64,000 bases of DNA from contig VZRZ01000589.1 of the NCBI GenBank assembly GCA_013398175.1, forward strand, positions 49,044-113,043, read 5' to 3'. Origin of the DNA: Climacteris rufus. Taxonomy: Eukaryota > Chordata > Aves > Passeriformes > Climacteridae. Both the position numbers and the translations under genes were made by a program. The notes under the pieces were generated by a model. The model was not told where the DNA came from. It made no database searches and saw only the letters and a list, made by a program, of their open reading frames with translations. Shown in pieces: positions 11,495-26,000 of this stretch; position 1 is the first letter of the stretch, and every line of letters starts with the position of its first letter.

Positions 11495-13911
11495 CCTCAA
11501 ACACTAACAGAGCCTTACTGGGCCTGTAGTGATATCACTGCGTGTGTCTCTGCTCTGCTCTGCCTTAAAGGTAGAGACTGTCCATGTTTAGAAGGGACTC
11601 TTACAGGAAAATATCACCATTGCTTAATAATAACTACTGTGGCTGTCTCTCATTAGAGCAGATCCTGTTCTTTGTTTTTCAAATTTTACATAAAATTAAA
11701 AACTGTCAGCATTTTACAGATGTTTTAATTAGATGCTGTTATTAAAAAGAATGATACAGAAACCAAACTCCGGTATTAAAGGCCTCAGAGACTGTAACTT
11801 TTTAAAATTAGGCTTCAGCAGGGTCCTATTAATGCTACAGTTGCAAAATTTCACTGTTGTTGGGGATTTTTTTGTTCCTTTTTAATGTTATGGAAAAAAT
11901 CCTTCACAAGCCATGGGGAGAGATTCTAGTTTTTACAGTTGGTTAGCAGAGCTGTAAAATGAAATTTAATTCTGTAGCGTGCAATGCTTTTCCTATGCAC
12001 TACATCCCCCAATATCAACCAACTTTGTAATGATGGTAAATGGCTTTTCTGGTCCATTTGCAAACTGTAATAATCAAAGTCCTTTACAGTTGTTTTACAG
12101 TGCTCCTGTGTGTTAAATTATTAGGTTGTAATTATGCATTACTGGAGTATTAACCTTATTGAAAATACAGTTTTGTGTTAATGAGCCATGCTCATTCTTG
12201 TTAAACAAAACCATCGTGATGAATGAATTTCCTCACATGTGACAGTGTCTCTCTGCAGCTTCTCTTGGTGGGTGGTTACTACATTCAGATTTAGTCTCTG
12301 TCAGAAACAGAATGTGTGGATGGAGGAGGTTGTGCAGTAGAAACACAAGAATAAATCACAGAATCATTTAGGTTGGAAGAGCTCTCTGAGCTCATGGAGT
12401 GCAACCATTCCCCAGCACTGCCAAGGCCACCACTGACCCATGTCCCCAAGTGCCACATCCACACAGCTTTTAAATCCCTCCAGGGATGGGGACTCCATCA
12501 CTGCCATGGGCAGCCTGAGCCAGGGATGAACAGCCTTTTCCAGGATGAAATAATTCCATATATCCAACCTGAACCTCTCCTGGTGTAACTTGAGGTTGTT
12601 TCCTCTCATCCTGTCCCTTGTTACCCGTGAGAAGAGACCCCTCAGGAACAGAAGCCATCTTTAGCTAATGCCTGTCACCTTCAGCTTTGGATAAATTCAC
12701 ACAGGTTTTTTGACAGCAATTCCAAACCTGTTGGTTTCTGCTGGGAAGGAGGTAAGAGAGGTCTGTGGCCTAGGGCCAGAGTCAGGTTCAGGAGGTGGGA
12801 GATCTATCAGCAAAATCCTGTGAAGACATTTGCCATGGAGACTTCTGATAACATGTGACTGATGCTGGAACTAAAAGGCATTGTCAGTGCCTCAGAGGTC
12901 CTGAAACGTGCTGAAAAATGGGCAGAGCCCTGGTACTTGGAATGCAGATGCCTAAGGAAAACACTGGGAGAACTGCAAAGAGGGCAAATGTCTTGCCAAG
13001 CAAGAGGGGGAGGGTAAGAGAGGGCAGTGACAAGACCTGGAGCCTGTAAAAATGACTTGTTGGAATTTCTGATGAGAAGAGTGCAGGACACGTGGCAGTG
13101 CTGACTGCTCACCTGGCCAGGGGTGTAAGCAGGACAGTCCTGGTGTGGCTGGGGTTCATTCCTGCACTGCAAAGCTCAGTGCAAAACTCCCCTGGGTCCA
13201 GGAGAGGGTGACACCCTTGAGAAAGGGACTGGCTGCAAACCAGCTGGTAACCACCAATACAGTTTCTAGTTAATTATCCTAAATCTGCTGATTTTCTACA
13301 GTTTTTCTTCTAATTCCCTGCCTTTTCTACCTTGGAAATATCTTAAACCAACAGGAAAGTAACACAGTTCAAGGCTTTAACTCAGCTGAAAACAGTGGCA
13401 AACTAAACAAATTTACATGGCCCTTCTAAGGTCCTGAATTTCACTGAAAACTCCTGTTTTGTGTTTCATTAAGAAGGGTGCAAGGCTCTGCTGGTCAAGC
13501 TACACTGACTGTGATGCTCTAGTGAGTCTCAGAAATGGAGAATCACACTGTCTGCCTGCTTTTAACCTTTGCTCCAGTTCTACCCCAAATCTGCCATGAA
13601 TAAAGACTGAGAAGCCATCAATCTTTTAAGTCTTTATATATAAAATTAAGGCTGGAGGCTTAGTTGTGTAAGAGTGGCCGTTGCAGTAATTCCATGAAGA
13701 ATGTTTTTTGGATGGTCATTAAAATGGTTAATAAAGAATAACCACCACCCCTTCACCCACCCTTATATATTGAAAGTAAAGATTTCCCTCTGACACTTGT
13801 CACTGCATTCTCTTCCTTGAAACAACAGCACTTCCTTCCCCATCACCATTTGGAGGCCACTTTGGATATCAAAAGGCTTGCAGGTTTACAAATTTTTTGG
13901 TTTTTTTTCTG
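11495..13911. other. convergent intergenic spacer between HDHD2 and KATNAL2
   Basis: No coding exon was found. The left half is AT-rich and could be an extended HDHD2 3'UTR. A reverse-oriented CR1 copy sits at 12357-12645. On the - strand a weak TATAAA-type polyA hexamer (plus-strand tttata at 13633-13638), about 275 nt past the KATNAL2 stop, is the best candidate for that gene's 3' end. Confidence 0.5.
12357..12645 (-). mobile_element. CR1 LINE fragment
   Basis: Reverse CR1: tcacagaatcatttaggttg at the left, then 'tccagggatggggac' and 'ccaacctgaacctctcctgg'. Lies between HDHD2 and KATNAL2. Confidence 0.88.
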
Positions 13912-14051
13912 TCAGACTGACTCAAATTCTCTCTGCCAAGCCGTGTACTTTTGGCTTAGATTCTTTGCTGATGGCTTGGTGTGGGTGATCACGTCCAGGA
14001 AATCAGCTGTTGTGATTGTGTCCAGTTGGATCATGGGCAAGTTACTGTTAC
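13912..14051 (-). CDS. KATNAL2: KATNAL2 coding exon 15 with stop
   Basis: Acceptor CTTTAG. Encodes GNSNLPMIQLDTITTADFLD through AWQREFESV, with TGA read on the reverse strand from 13914 to 13912. 140 nt. Confidence 0.95.
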
Positions 14052-17000
14052 CTAAAGAGAAGAGAATTGAATAAATTTTGTTAGTATTACCAAAAGGCGT
14101 CCCTGCCTAACGCAACACTTAATATAGGAAAATGACAGAATAAATGTAGTGAGATAAATTAAAAATTGCATTTATGCAGAGAGCACAGATAATAACAGCT
14201 TTAAAAGAAGCCCTGATTTTCAGCTGTTTAGATGGTTTAGAACTGTTGAGTTTAAAACTTTTCCAGGCAGAGTTCAGAGCTCCACCTGCTGGATTTAAAA
14301 TTATCATTCCCAGAGTTACAGCAGATCGGCATTCCCCTGGCTCCATTCTCTGCTCAGAGCTGATGTACCTGGCTGATGATTTTCAAGAGCATCGAAAATT
14401 TTCCTCACTGGTCTCATGGCTGCCTCCTTGCACACGAGTTTTATGTCTGAGCCAGAGTATCCATCTGTTTTCTGTGGTGGGATCAGAATGATACATTACA
14501 ACTCACAAATCAGGCAGAAACGGCATTAACAGGCATCTATATTGTGCATCTATTTATATAAAATATTTATGAAGTCTACTGCAAATATATATATATATAT
14601 ATTTGTATATATACACACAGACACACACACAAATCTATTTTTTTGTGTACCCTCAAAATTATTTTGCTCATAATCCTTTTGAATGCCCACAATACTTTGC
14701 AGGACCAAGGAAAATACTGGGCATTTTCTTTCTGTAGGTCAAATAAAACCTGCCTTTCTGAGTCCATCCTCAGCTTTCCTGTTAATAAAATAACTGTACT
14801 TCTTTATCAACATTTATTAACCCAAAACTGAGCAGTATTGTCTCCATGAACAGACATAAAAGGGGTCAACTGGGTAAACTAAAACATTTAGGGCCCAGAG
14901 CAACCTGGGGTAATTGAAGGTGTCCCTGCCTATGGCTGGAGGTTGGGACAAGATGATCTTTAAAGTCCCTTGCAACCCAAACCATGCTTGAATGCTAGAA
15001 TTCTATTTCCACAGAATTCAGGATGTGACAAAGGGCTAAATGAAGGAAGGCTGGGTATCTAGTTGAATCTCTTCACTGTCAAATGCTCTTTTCTCCCTCA
15101 GCAGTGGAGCTGCGACAAACCTTCCCTACACAATTAACTGTTCATTACCCTGATGAATTGGAAGTGCTCCCAGCTTGGTAAGAACAGTGATAAAATCTGC
15201 TGCTGCTGTAAGTCTCCCTGTATTTAAGGCTGAACAGCTGGCCCAGCAGAGAGGACCAGAATGCACCATTTTTCAGGCAGAGCTGCAGGAAGCCAGTGAT
15301 TTCCATGTGCCTGTGACATGTTCAGCCCCGTGTCCCTCTGGTCTCTCTCTGACTGATCTGAGGTCCTTGCCCAGCTCCGTGTGTCACAGTTGCTGCACAC
15401 TGAGGTGCTGTCCCAGCCCTCGTTCCCAGTTCTGGCCCAGAAATGCCTCCAGCACCGAGCAGGCGCTGTCCCTGCCGCAGTGCTTCCCACCTGGCTCAGC
15501 AGGCTGTAATCCAGATCCGTCCTCAGCTTCACCTCTCCACTGTTGCTCAGAGGGGGCAGCCAGTGCTGGATCATCACCTGCCGTGCCTCTGCACTTGGGA
15601 GGTCAACCAGGATCCTCTTCTCCAGCCGCCGCAGCATGGCAGAATCCAGCTCCCTGCAAGCAGAGGAGGAGAGGGAGTGTCTCAGCGCGCCTCGCTGTGG
15701 AGACGTGGCTTTGACAGAAAGATCCTTGCTGCAGGGATGGACGTTTTTCAGCCCCACCTCTAACTCTGCCAAAATAAAAAAGGGTTAATTATCCAGGGTA
15801 TGCCTGTTCAGCATGTTAGTGATATGCCAGCTTTTGACACTGAGGCTTAGCAATAACAATCAGAAGATGCAGTTTCCATCCCTCACTCTGGTACTCACCT
15901 GCAGCATGCCTCCTCAGCAACAACCTCTCCCTTTTCCCCTCTGCTATTAAGGAGTCACTACAAATTGCCTGTCTGGGGCACTGTCAGGGCTAATTAAGGC
16001 TACTTAGTAAGGGATGCTCAGTAAATATAAAATCCAGACTGAAGTTCTTCGATGTGAGGCCATGCATTATGGCAGAACAGGATGCCGAACTGAGACTGCT
16101 CCTGTGATATAAATTGTACATAGTACAGCCACAAAGGACATTATCCTTACAAAAAGGATCATGTGAAGGGTGGACAGGCTGGAGAAATGTGTCAGTGAGC
16201 CAAAAACCATGATTCTGTCAACACCAAGACTGGTTATGAAGTTTTGCCTTAAAAATGGTAAGAAAAAAGTCCTGTACCCATCTTTCTCTACTGGCCCCAC
16301 TCAGACACAGACTCATTATTCCAGTTGAAAATATAATTCAGTCCTCATACCTGCAAAGAAACTCACATCTAAGGGAAACCCACTTCAATATGTCTTGTGC
16401 AGGCAGAAGAACAGGAGCCCTAAGCACCATTTCCATTGGTGTTGGTTGAGCACAAGGAACCAGCTGCTGGAGGGTTGTGTCTGCAACCTGGGACTGTAGA
16501 TACACTTAAATAAATCTGCCTCTATCTTTCCTGATTCCCTGGCTGAATTTTTTTTTTTCCCAGCAAAGTCAACATTGTAGCAACGAGTGGAGTTTCTTGC
16601 ATGAAACCCCCTTTGGTTTACAGAGAGCTCAAAGCCAGCTCACGATGGATCTGTAGAACAACACCAGAGCTTATTTTCTTGGTTTCACCTTTGGTGACTT
16701 GTCCTTATTTTTTTAATAACAAATGTTTTCTATGGCATAGCACATGATAAAGAAGCCCAAAAACAGGCTTCCAAATCCCCACAATGGTGCCTGCCAGACC
16801 TCAGCACGCCTGGCTGTCAGCTCAGCAGGAACAGGAATGTCCCTCTCCCCAGAAATGGTCTCAGTTTGGGAGACCTTGTTCCACATGCACTGATCCAAGG
16901 GCAATGAACACAAAGATCAGAAAACCAGGAACCCAGAGGACAACAGGAATTCACTCAGAGCCACCCCAGTGTTTCTAATCAAGGCCTCAAAAGTAAATAC

Positions 17001-20000
17001 TAGAATTTGTTAATCAATAGCTGTCAGTGTATTATTATTTATATTTTTTGGCTGTTTCAGATGTTGTCCAATGTTCAGTGCAACGCCTCTCACAGAGGGT
17101 CCCAACCAGAACAGACAAAGAACCATGTTAGTCTCCATTCACCTTCCAAATGTATTTTTCAGCTCAATTTCTTAAAGTTGCCTTGCTTGACTGTAAGCAA
17201 TTACTCTGGCTGCCAACACTTTGCTGTTATTTATCCATATTATTACCCATATTAACATCCTCTGCACAAAGAGGGCGAAAGTTCTCAGGATTTTTGAGGT
17301 GCCCACACAGCTACTATAAAAAGCCCTTGCAGGCAAATGACAACCACAGTCAGTATCTGCAAATACCCTGAAAATCCTCCAAATGATGACATTTTCCATC
17401 ACTCCCTCTGCCTCAGGTCCCCCCAAGATCACAGTTTCATGAGCCCCCAACCATGTTCCATAAATAAGCCTCCAACAGAGAAGCTGTGGCTGCCCTATAC
17501 CTGGAGTATTTTAGGCCAGGTTACTTGAACAACCTGGTCTGGTGAAAGGTGTCCCTGCCTGTGGCAGGAGATTGGAACTAGATGTGCTCTACAGTCCCTG
17601 CCAACCCAAACCACTCTGTGTTTCTGTGACTCTATGATTTTATTTATCCAGAAGGTTACAGTGACCTGCTGGCTGAAGAGGAAAATAAAGAAACAATGTT
17701 TTTGTTATCTCAAGTGTTTAGGTTGTTTGCTGAATTGTTTTGTCAGTGATCAAATGCAAGGTTAAGTGACATTAACCAGAGCACAATACAAAGCACTGAG
17801 CCAACCTAAATATTCTCTGAAACAACAGCCCATGGAAGTACTGAGAGATGCTCATGAAAAGATAAACAAAGCTCTACAGGACCCATAAGATGGACGACTT
17901 TTTGGAATTAACATTAGGAGGCATCACAGAATCACAGAATGGTTTGGGCTGGAAGGTAAGAGTCTATCAGGCTGCACCAAAACTTCACCCACACCGAGGG
18001 TGAGGATGAGAAGAAAGCAGCACTGCAAAGAAAGCTGAACTACATGTGCTGATACATTAGGAAACATCCACTAGGTGGTTAAGGATCTCTTCACTAACTA
18101 CGCCTTTATTTTATTTAATTACATTGAACCATTTCAGCAAGTAATTTGTCAATAGAAATGCCTTGTTGATGAGCAGCAGAAAGCAGGGTTGGGCAGCAAG
18201 AACAGGCAGAAGAGGAAGATCAATAGCTGAAGTGCAGCTTAGGACAGTGTAAAGAGCTTTGTTTAGGCTTCTTTTCATTCATCTAAAAGCAGCTTGGTAC
18301 TAATTTTTTTCCATGATCAATAAATATCCATGTTAAACAAATCTCCTGAAATCCAGCTTAACAGCAAATGTTGCAAGAGCACAGGGCTGTGCAGTGAAGC
18401 CACAACTTAGGTAGCAGTAGGTATTTTGAAACTTTGTTATGAAATATTCCTGTGGAGAGGAAGTCTGGGTCCAATGGTGGGACTGTCACCTAATACATAA
18501 AAATAATCTGTAAATATATACTTGAGATCCTAAAACAGTTTCAAATCCTGCCATCCTTTCTGGAGGCAGATAATCCAAAATTCCTCAAGGCTGGTGAACC
18601 CCAGTAATGTGAAAACTCAATCTTTCACCAGGCTTTCCATGCCCCTAAAACACTTTTCTAAGCATCTGCTCAGCCACTTCTTAAAACATTTTCTCTGTAG
18701 TAGGCACATTTCTGCCAGACACCCCAGCCAGTACACTTGTGGGTTGGATTTGCTTAAGAAAGAGCAAAATCCAAGCTGCCAACAAGAGAGAAAGTCCTAA
18801 AGGGAATTCTAAAGTCTTGAGTATAAAACTTGCAGAAGTGAGTGCTGGCTTCTCACAATAACTCAGCTGCCACTCTTGTCCCAACACAGACTGACAGCTT
18901 TCTTTTGGGGCAGATCCCCCAAAACCAAAATATTGCCATCTTGCATCAACCTTAAAAAAAAAATTGAATTCCTCTCAGTCTTTTTATGTAGATACTGTAA
19001 CAAAACAGGGTGGATTTTGCACTGATTTAAATCTGTGAGTTCGTCCAAGTCATAAATCCCCCAAACCAACACACAGACTTTGCTATTACGGCTGTAAAAG
19101 CTCATGATGGCTCTGTACTCACACTTTTGGGCCAGGGTAGGAACCAGCCTAGCTTGTACAACCAATTTCTACTCAAATTTTAGGTGTTCACACAGCCATT
19201 CTCCTAGTTAAAGAGCCTGAAAGCCCTGGACAAGACAAGCCAGGCTTACCTGCCACATGTGACTAATTGAAAATACCAGCTTTGAGCCTCAATTCTCAGG
19301 CAAAAACTCCACTTCTGTTACTTAATTCTCTTGGCCTGCTCCCTGGACCCTTCAGCCAGGCCTGCCAAAGAGGGGATCAGCTGACAAGAAGAATAAAACA
19401 TTATCACAGACTTTGTGAGAGAACATCAGGTGATATGCACAACCAAAATGTGCATTTGTACATTCAAAATAAAATACGCAGTAGGAGCTGAGGTTTTTTT
19501 ATAAGTGCTTAAAAGGAAGCAGCTGTGGATACACTCCCTGTGTCATTCAACCTCAGACACTCCCAACAGCCTGCTGATCACAGCCCAGAGCCCTCCACTG
19601 ACATAGAGAGGCCTTTCCAACATTTCTCCCTATGGCAACTTTGCAAGAGTCAGCCAAAAATCACTAATCATGAAAAACAGCCCATGAATTAAGTCTGTGG
19701 TTTGTGAGTGCAGAGCCCTCTCTGGCTCCCAGCTGGTTTTGGGTGCCCTGCTCTGTTGTGCCTGTCACGCTGCAGAGCTGGGCAAGTGTCACCTCAATGA
19801 ACAAAGCACTTTTATGTCAGATTTCAAGTATTGCCACTGGACTGCTCACACAAGGTCATTCCAGGGAACACCTCACACTGGGCTCCACCAAACAATTCCC
19901 AGACCATGGCTTGAAGTTCCCTGGAAACAGGACTGCTGTCTTCTCCTTTTCTGACTGCTATCTTGTGCTCCTCTACACATGAAAGGGGAACAGACCGACT

Positions 20001-23000
20001 TAGGTCCATGTGTCTTTGGGGACAGGGGTATCCAGAAAGACCTCAGTGCCATGAGGATCAACAACTCCTCTCCTGAGCATCCATGGTTCCTCATCATCTC
20101 CTGCTTGTCTTGTTCCCAATACACATCCTGCCCAGTTTGAGAACCAATGTGATGAAATTCCCCAGTTCTAATCTTAAATTGTTTATTCTTCTATACTAAA
20201 TTATGTTAAAGAAACTGAAGAATTTTGTCCCTCAACTTTTCAAAGTCACATTTGATACCAATAAAATCCAACATTCCTATTTATGGAGTATCCTTTTAAG
20301 CACCAGATGTTTTAAGCACCTTACAGTTCCAAGCTGAAAACCCTTCTTAGCTTAAACATAGTAAATAACTTGCCTATAAAGTCAAATACTCCATTTTAAA
20401 TATTAGCAGCTGGTAGGACCCGCATATGTTGCCTTTATTATGGATTATTCTCATGTGACACAAATAGCAAGAATTGAAGAGTTTAAAAGTAAAAGCTCAA
20501 AATTAATCTTCAAATGCTTTAACCAAATATCAAGGCTTTTTTCTGCAGAAGTCTAAATAAAATCTTTATCTGTGCTTAGAAGCTCATGAAAATGTATTCA
20601 AAATGTACTCTCTGGATCTCTTACCATGGCAGATTGGAAGCTGCTAAAACAAATACAAGATCATCAGATCGGGCCAAGCCATCCATCTGCACCAGTAATT
20701 CTGTTTTCATCCGCCGACTTCCTTCATGTTCACCACTACCAAGATTCAGAGAAATATTATTTGCTCAGTGCATTAAAGTAATCATCTTTATTTATACAGT
20801 GTCATTCACAGCAACTTAGCCCTTGTCACAGTTTTGCCCCAGTTCAAAGCATGATTAAGCTCCATTAGCTAACATCGAAGCATTAAAATCAACCTTTCTA
20901 ATGATTACTTAAATGGACTCTTTTCAGTGCATTAAAGTGAGGAGAATTCACTATTATTGAATCCAAAGAAAGTATTTTTTTTCTTCATATTAATCTCCAC
21001 ACTGATGTTTACTGGAAAAGAGCTAAGGTTCCAATTGATTGATTGACTGATTGATCTATAGAAGGGAAGTTTTATACTGTGATAGTTGCCATGAAAGAAC
21101 TGGCACATCTACCTAGCATTTTTCTGTGAGTGAATGTTGCGTGGCCACAAGAAGATAAACCTACTACTGAATTCAAAATGTTCTATCAAAAGCAAATAGA
21201 AAAATATGCCATACTTATATGAATTTAGAAATGGGGCAGAGACCACACAGAAAGGATCCTTCTTCAAAAAAAAAAAAAAAAAGGAGAAATTAAGCAAAGT
21301 GCTAAGAATTCTGGCACTGATACAGGTAATCAGTTTTGCAGAAAACCAGCTGGAACTCTTGGTTCCAGATGTGAAGCTCCTGGAAATTCTGGATCAAGCC
21401 CAGGGAAAACATCAGGACCTTAGATGGTAAGGGCTGCAGTTCAGGCTTAATGACTTTTTTTGCAAAGGCATTCATACAACAGTGCCAAGTCAGTATTTAA
21501 TAAGGATATGTAAAAATAAGTACATCATCTAGGATAAAAATCCTTATTAAAATATATAACCCAGTGATGTTAATGAGAGCTTTTAAGCATACATATGAAG
21601 GCCAAATTTGGCTCATAATTTGCATATATTAACTGTGAATGATTACAGGTACTATCTCTACAATAGGCCAGATTGTATTTATAAATAGTAAGCATATAAT
21701 ATAAACATACAATATAAAATCAGCATATAATTCACTGTACATAAAATCCACTGTAATGGGTTCCTTAATGGTTATAACAATATTTTTCTATTTCTCCTGC
21801 TTCTTTCCCATCCTTAACCTTCTCAATCTGTTTTAAACTATAAACTGTGCACACCTTGGATGAAAATAACATCCTCCCATTCCTGCAACTGGAAGTCCTG
21901 ACAATGCCACCAAAATCTACCACCAATGAAAATGCCATACCACTGTGTACACTCTCTTTTACTCTGTTATGCCTAAGCCTGTTTGAAAAAATAAGCTGCT
22001 TCTTGCTTACCTCTAACAATTCACCTGTTGTTTCTCCCACCACCGTCTTTATTTTCACTTGAAATCCCTCATTTTAAAATACAGCACCACTGGTTATAAA
22101 TTCTTGCACCTCCCTCCTTCTCACAGTCTTGCTGCCCCTGAAACCCCTTGCTAATCCTCACACAACCTGTCTTTCACTCTTGCTTCTCTGCTGCGACTGA
22201 AACAACCACTACACCTCTCTCTTTCAGTCCCCAAAGTGGTCCCACCAGTTACCCAGGAACAGTGCCTCTTTGGCTCATAACTGACTCCAGCTCATCCAAG
22301 AAAATTGTGGAAGGAGCATGGTACCGGGCGAGCTCAAACAACACCTGTTTAGAGAGAAGAGTAAATGTGAAAGATAAACTAACACAAGAAGGCAATAAAG
22401 GGCACTGGCATGGAAGATAATTAACAGCACCCACATCCCAAGGGATGTCTGTTGGGAAAAGGCTCTGGGCAGGCTAAGGATCCCTGAATCCTCTCAAATT
22501 CTGAGAGGTTTGTAAGGGAGATATAAAGAAGACAACCTTGTAATCCTGTCTTTATGTGTAAATCTTTCTGGCTAAATCCTATCAGAGTACCCTGAGAATA
22601 ATGGGATAGAAGAAAATGATCCATCAGAGGATTCTGGGAATTCCTAAATTGCTATAGCAGATTAAACATGCGCCTTTTGTTGGTGCTCCATTTGTACTTT
22701 TTTTTTTTAAATAAGGATTTAAGAGAAAAAAATTACAGGTCAGCTGAACTATAACGAAAGAAAATGCACTGATTCTTTCGATTAGAATCAAGCACTCTTT
22801 TTCTTTTCCTGATCAAAACAAACATAAATTACTTGAACAATCAAGATTTTAAAATTGGACTATTAAGCTCAAACAAAAAATGTGGATCTGCCCTCTGGAG
22901 AATGAAGTTTCATCTAATTTTCCATAAACATGGAGAGGCCTGTGTTAGGATTAAGAACATACTGACAGTTTTCCCTGAGTAAGATGTTCTTTGAGTTTTT

Positions 23001-26000
23001 AGATAAGTATCACTTACAATATATATTAGTCTGGCACTTTTTAATCTGAACACTTAAAAAAAAATCAAAAATGTATGTATTATTTTCATCACTTTGAGTA
23101 TGAAACTTGGGGTTTAAATTAATTGCCCAGACTAAAAAGCAGAACATGACTTGTATACAATTTTATTAGAAATAGAATATATAATATATAAAATATATAA
23201 AATCAGAGAAATACAGCGTGAAACTGAGGAAAACAGGATGAGTGTCTCCAAATGACAACAAAACCCACATATACTTCCCCCAAGTTCAGAAAACTCCTTT
23301 GCCAGCCTCGTGTGATTTAGGATATAAATTCACGCAATAATTTTCTTAGAGCTCTCCCGATCCACAATCTTATTTTGGTTTTTGATTCCGCCAAAAAAAT
23401 CAATTAAGTCTAAGATGCCACAAACTCAATATCAAATGCTGCAGCATGTTTACAAAAATCTTTTGGATGATGGTGGTAGAAAACAGAGTGTCCCATATGT
23501 ACTCCTGCCAGAAGGGAAAATTGCAGAAAGCTACTGAGGCAGATGTCAAGAGGATCAGAAGCAGAGGAGTGGAATGTCAGATGAAAAATATGCCATTTTA
23601 AAGGACAAAGGAGGCACGATGAGTAAATGTGCTGCAGGCATTGCCTACATTTCAAGAGGGATTAATAATGCCTGGAATGTCATTTGCAGAGTATGGTTTG
23701 CTATGGTTATTAATTTCCAAGGGCTCTGCATCTACCTGAAGTGCAGCCCAAGAGATGAGTGCAAAGAAGGCTAAGGGCTTATGGATGTCCTCTGAGCTGG
23801 TGGATGTTATGGAGAGATTCAGATGGGCAAGGATGCTACACCTGAACCCCTGAATTATTTTTGTACTACAGCTGAGCCACGCATACTTCTTGCTAATCTA
23901 TATACAAAAATGCATTTACCCATTTGCCATCATCTACCTTTTTAAAAACACTACATCTGCATTTGACTGTAAGATCTTTGTGGCAGGGGAACTCTTTGCC
24001 CATTTTGTGCCATGAAGACAAGGACAACAGGGAATTTGGGACCCTAAATAACATTTGTAGGCAGCCTAGGAATCAACTCCTGCAAAATGGGTGTGAAGTG
24101 CTTTGAAGGGGTCACCAAGCACACACTGTTCTAGTTTGGAACTCTGATTCATATTCAGTCAGTCAAAGTTCTTTGCTGCCTTCAGAACACCTGTTGCATT
24201 TTACATTACAGAACTAAAGTTCCACAGCAAGAATCCATTAGGAGACTTCTGCAGAAGCGATGTTACTCCTGTTTTAGGAAAAAGGTATAAACAAACTCAT
24301 GTTTGGTCTAAATCAAGAAAGATTACGAGTATCAGAGGACCACTTGCTTTATAGTTCTGTGCTGAACCCCAGTTCTTTAAGTGGGAACATGATGTTTGTT
24401 CAAATATAATGAATATGAGAATAATTCTTACCCGGACAAGTTTTTCTGAATCACCTCTCCATTTGCTGACAATGGTGGATGCTGATATGTTGAAAAACGT
24501 TGTATTGCATTCTGTGGCAACAGCCTTAGCAAGCAAAGTTTTTCCAGTCCCTACAAACAACAATGTTTGAGAAATTCACTCTCCAAAGGAATACAATGCA
24601 AATGTTTGAATCAATTCCCCTCATTCTACTACCAGTCAGGTAAAACAGTAGAAAGCTCACGGAAAGGTTTGAGTTGAAATGAACCTTTAAATACCATTGA
24701 GTCCAACCCCCTGCCATGGGCAGGGACACCTTACACTAGATGAGGCTGTTGCTTCAAGCCCCATCCAGCCTGGCCTTGGACACTCCCAGGGATGGGGCAG
24801 CCACAGCTTCTCTGGGAAACCTGTGCCAGGGCCTCACCACCCTCACAGAGAAGAGTTTCTTTCCACTTCCCATCTAACCCTGCCCTCTGGCAGTGGGAAG
24901 CCATTTCCCCTTGTCCTGTCCCTACAGGCCTTGTCCAAAGTCCCTCTGCAGCTCTCCTGGAGCCCCTTTAGCCACTGGAAGGAGCTTGAAGGTCTCCCTG
25001 GAGCCTTCCCTTCTCCAGGATCTTCCAGTCTGTCTCCAAGAGCAGAGGCCCTCCAGCCCTCAGAATATTTTGTGGCCCTTTCAGGATTGTCTGGAGAAAC
25101 TCAGGTAATACACCACTGCAAACGCATTCTCCAAATCCTGAAGCAGTGCATACTGAAAGGTTCAGATTCCTGCTGTGGCAAGTGCATCTAAACATTCACA
25201 GGAACAAATGGAGTTCACTGCAGAGACAGCCTTGGCAAACTCACTCAGGTGGTTCTTGTGCCCTCTAACCCCTTCCAGCCACACCCATGTGTCAAACGGG
25301 AGCAGAGGGGGCAGGGAACCTGTGCTGATAAGGAAAACACCCAGGGAGCACAGGAGAAGGCAAAGCTTCCACCCCATTCCCAAAACAATCCCTAAAAGCA
25401 GAAGAAAATAAGGACATTTTTCACTAAGGAGGTGAGTCCATGGCAGATTTATTCATGTATCATAGGATCACATTCATGCCAAACTTGTTTGAAATGGTCC
25501 AAGCTGAGTAAAAGCAGAGATATGAGTTTTCACACCCCTGAACGTTATTGTAAGTACTGCCCTGGAAGATTCAGGTATAAAAATAGCCAAGGCTCAGGAG
25601 AAAGGCCAGGTTTGAGTGTCAGACATGGACAGAACCATCCAACATTCTCTCCTTTTAATTTATGTATAGAACATGGGGTTTTTTTAACAATGTTATCTAT
25701 TTAACATCAACAATTTAACCACAGGACAAAACAAGAAGAAGTGACAAACACACAGATGTGGCATAAATCTCTCCATACCTGGTGGTCCATATAGCAGTAA
25801 TCCTTTCCAAGGGGACAGAATACCAGTAAACAGCTCTGGATACTTTGGAAATAGAAAAGTAATGCAGTGATTAAAAATCTATCATCTAAAACAAACTGCA
25901 AGGGGTTATAGTCCGCATCTTCACTGCTCCTAATACATTCAGGAAACATAAGAAATTTGAAGAGGGGCATAAAAATGCAGGAAATCAAGGTAATATATCT

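Noticed and set aside
15175..15763. Plus-strand frames of 106-179 codons
   Set aside because: They are antisense to KATNAL2 exon 13, whose reverse-strand translation matches the AAA+ family exactly.
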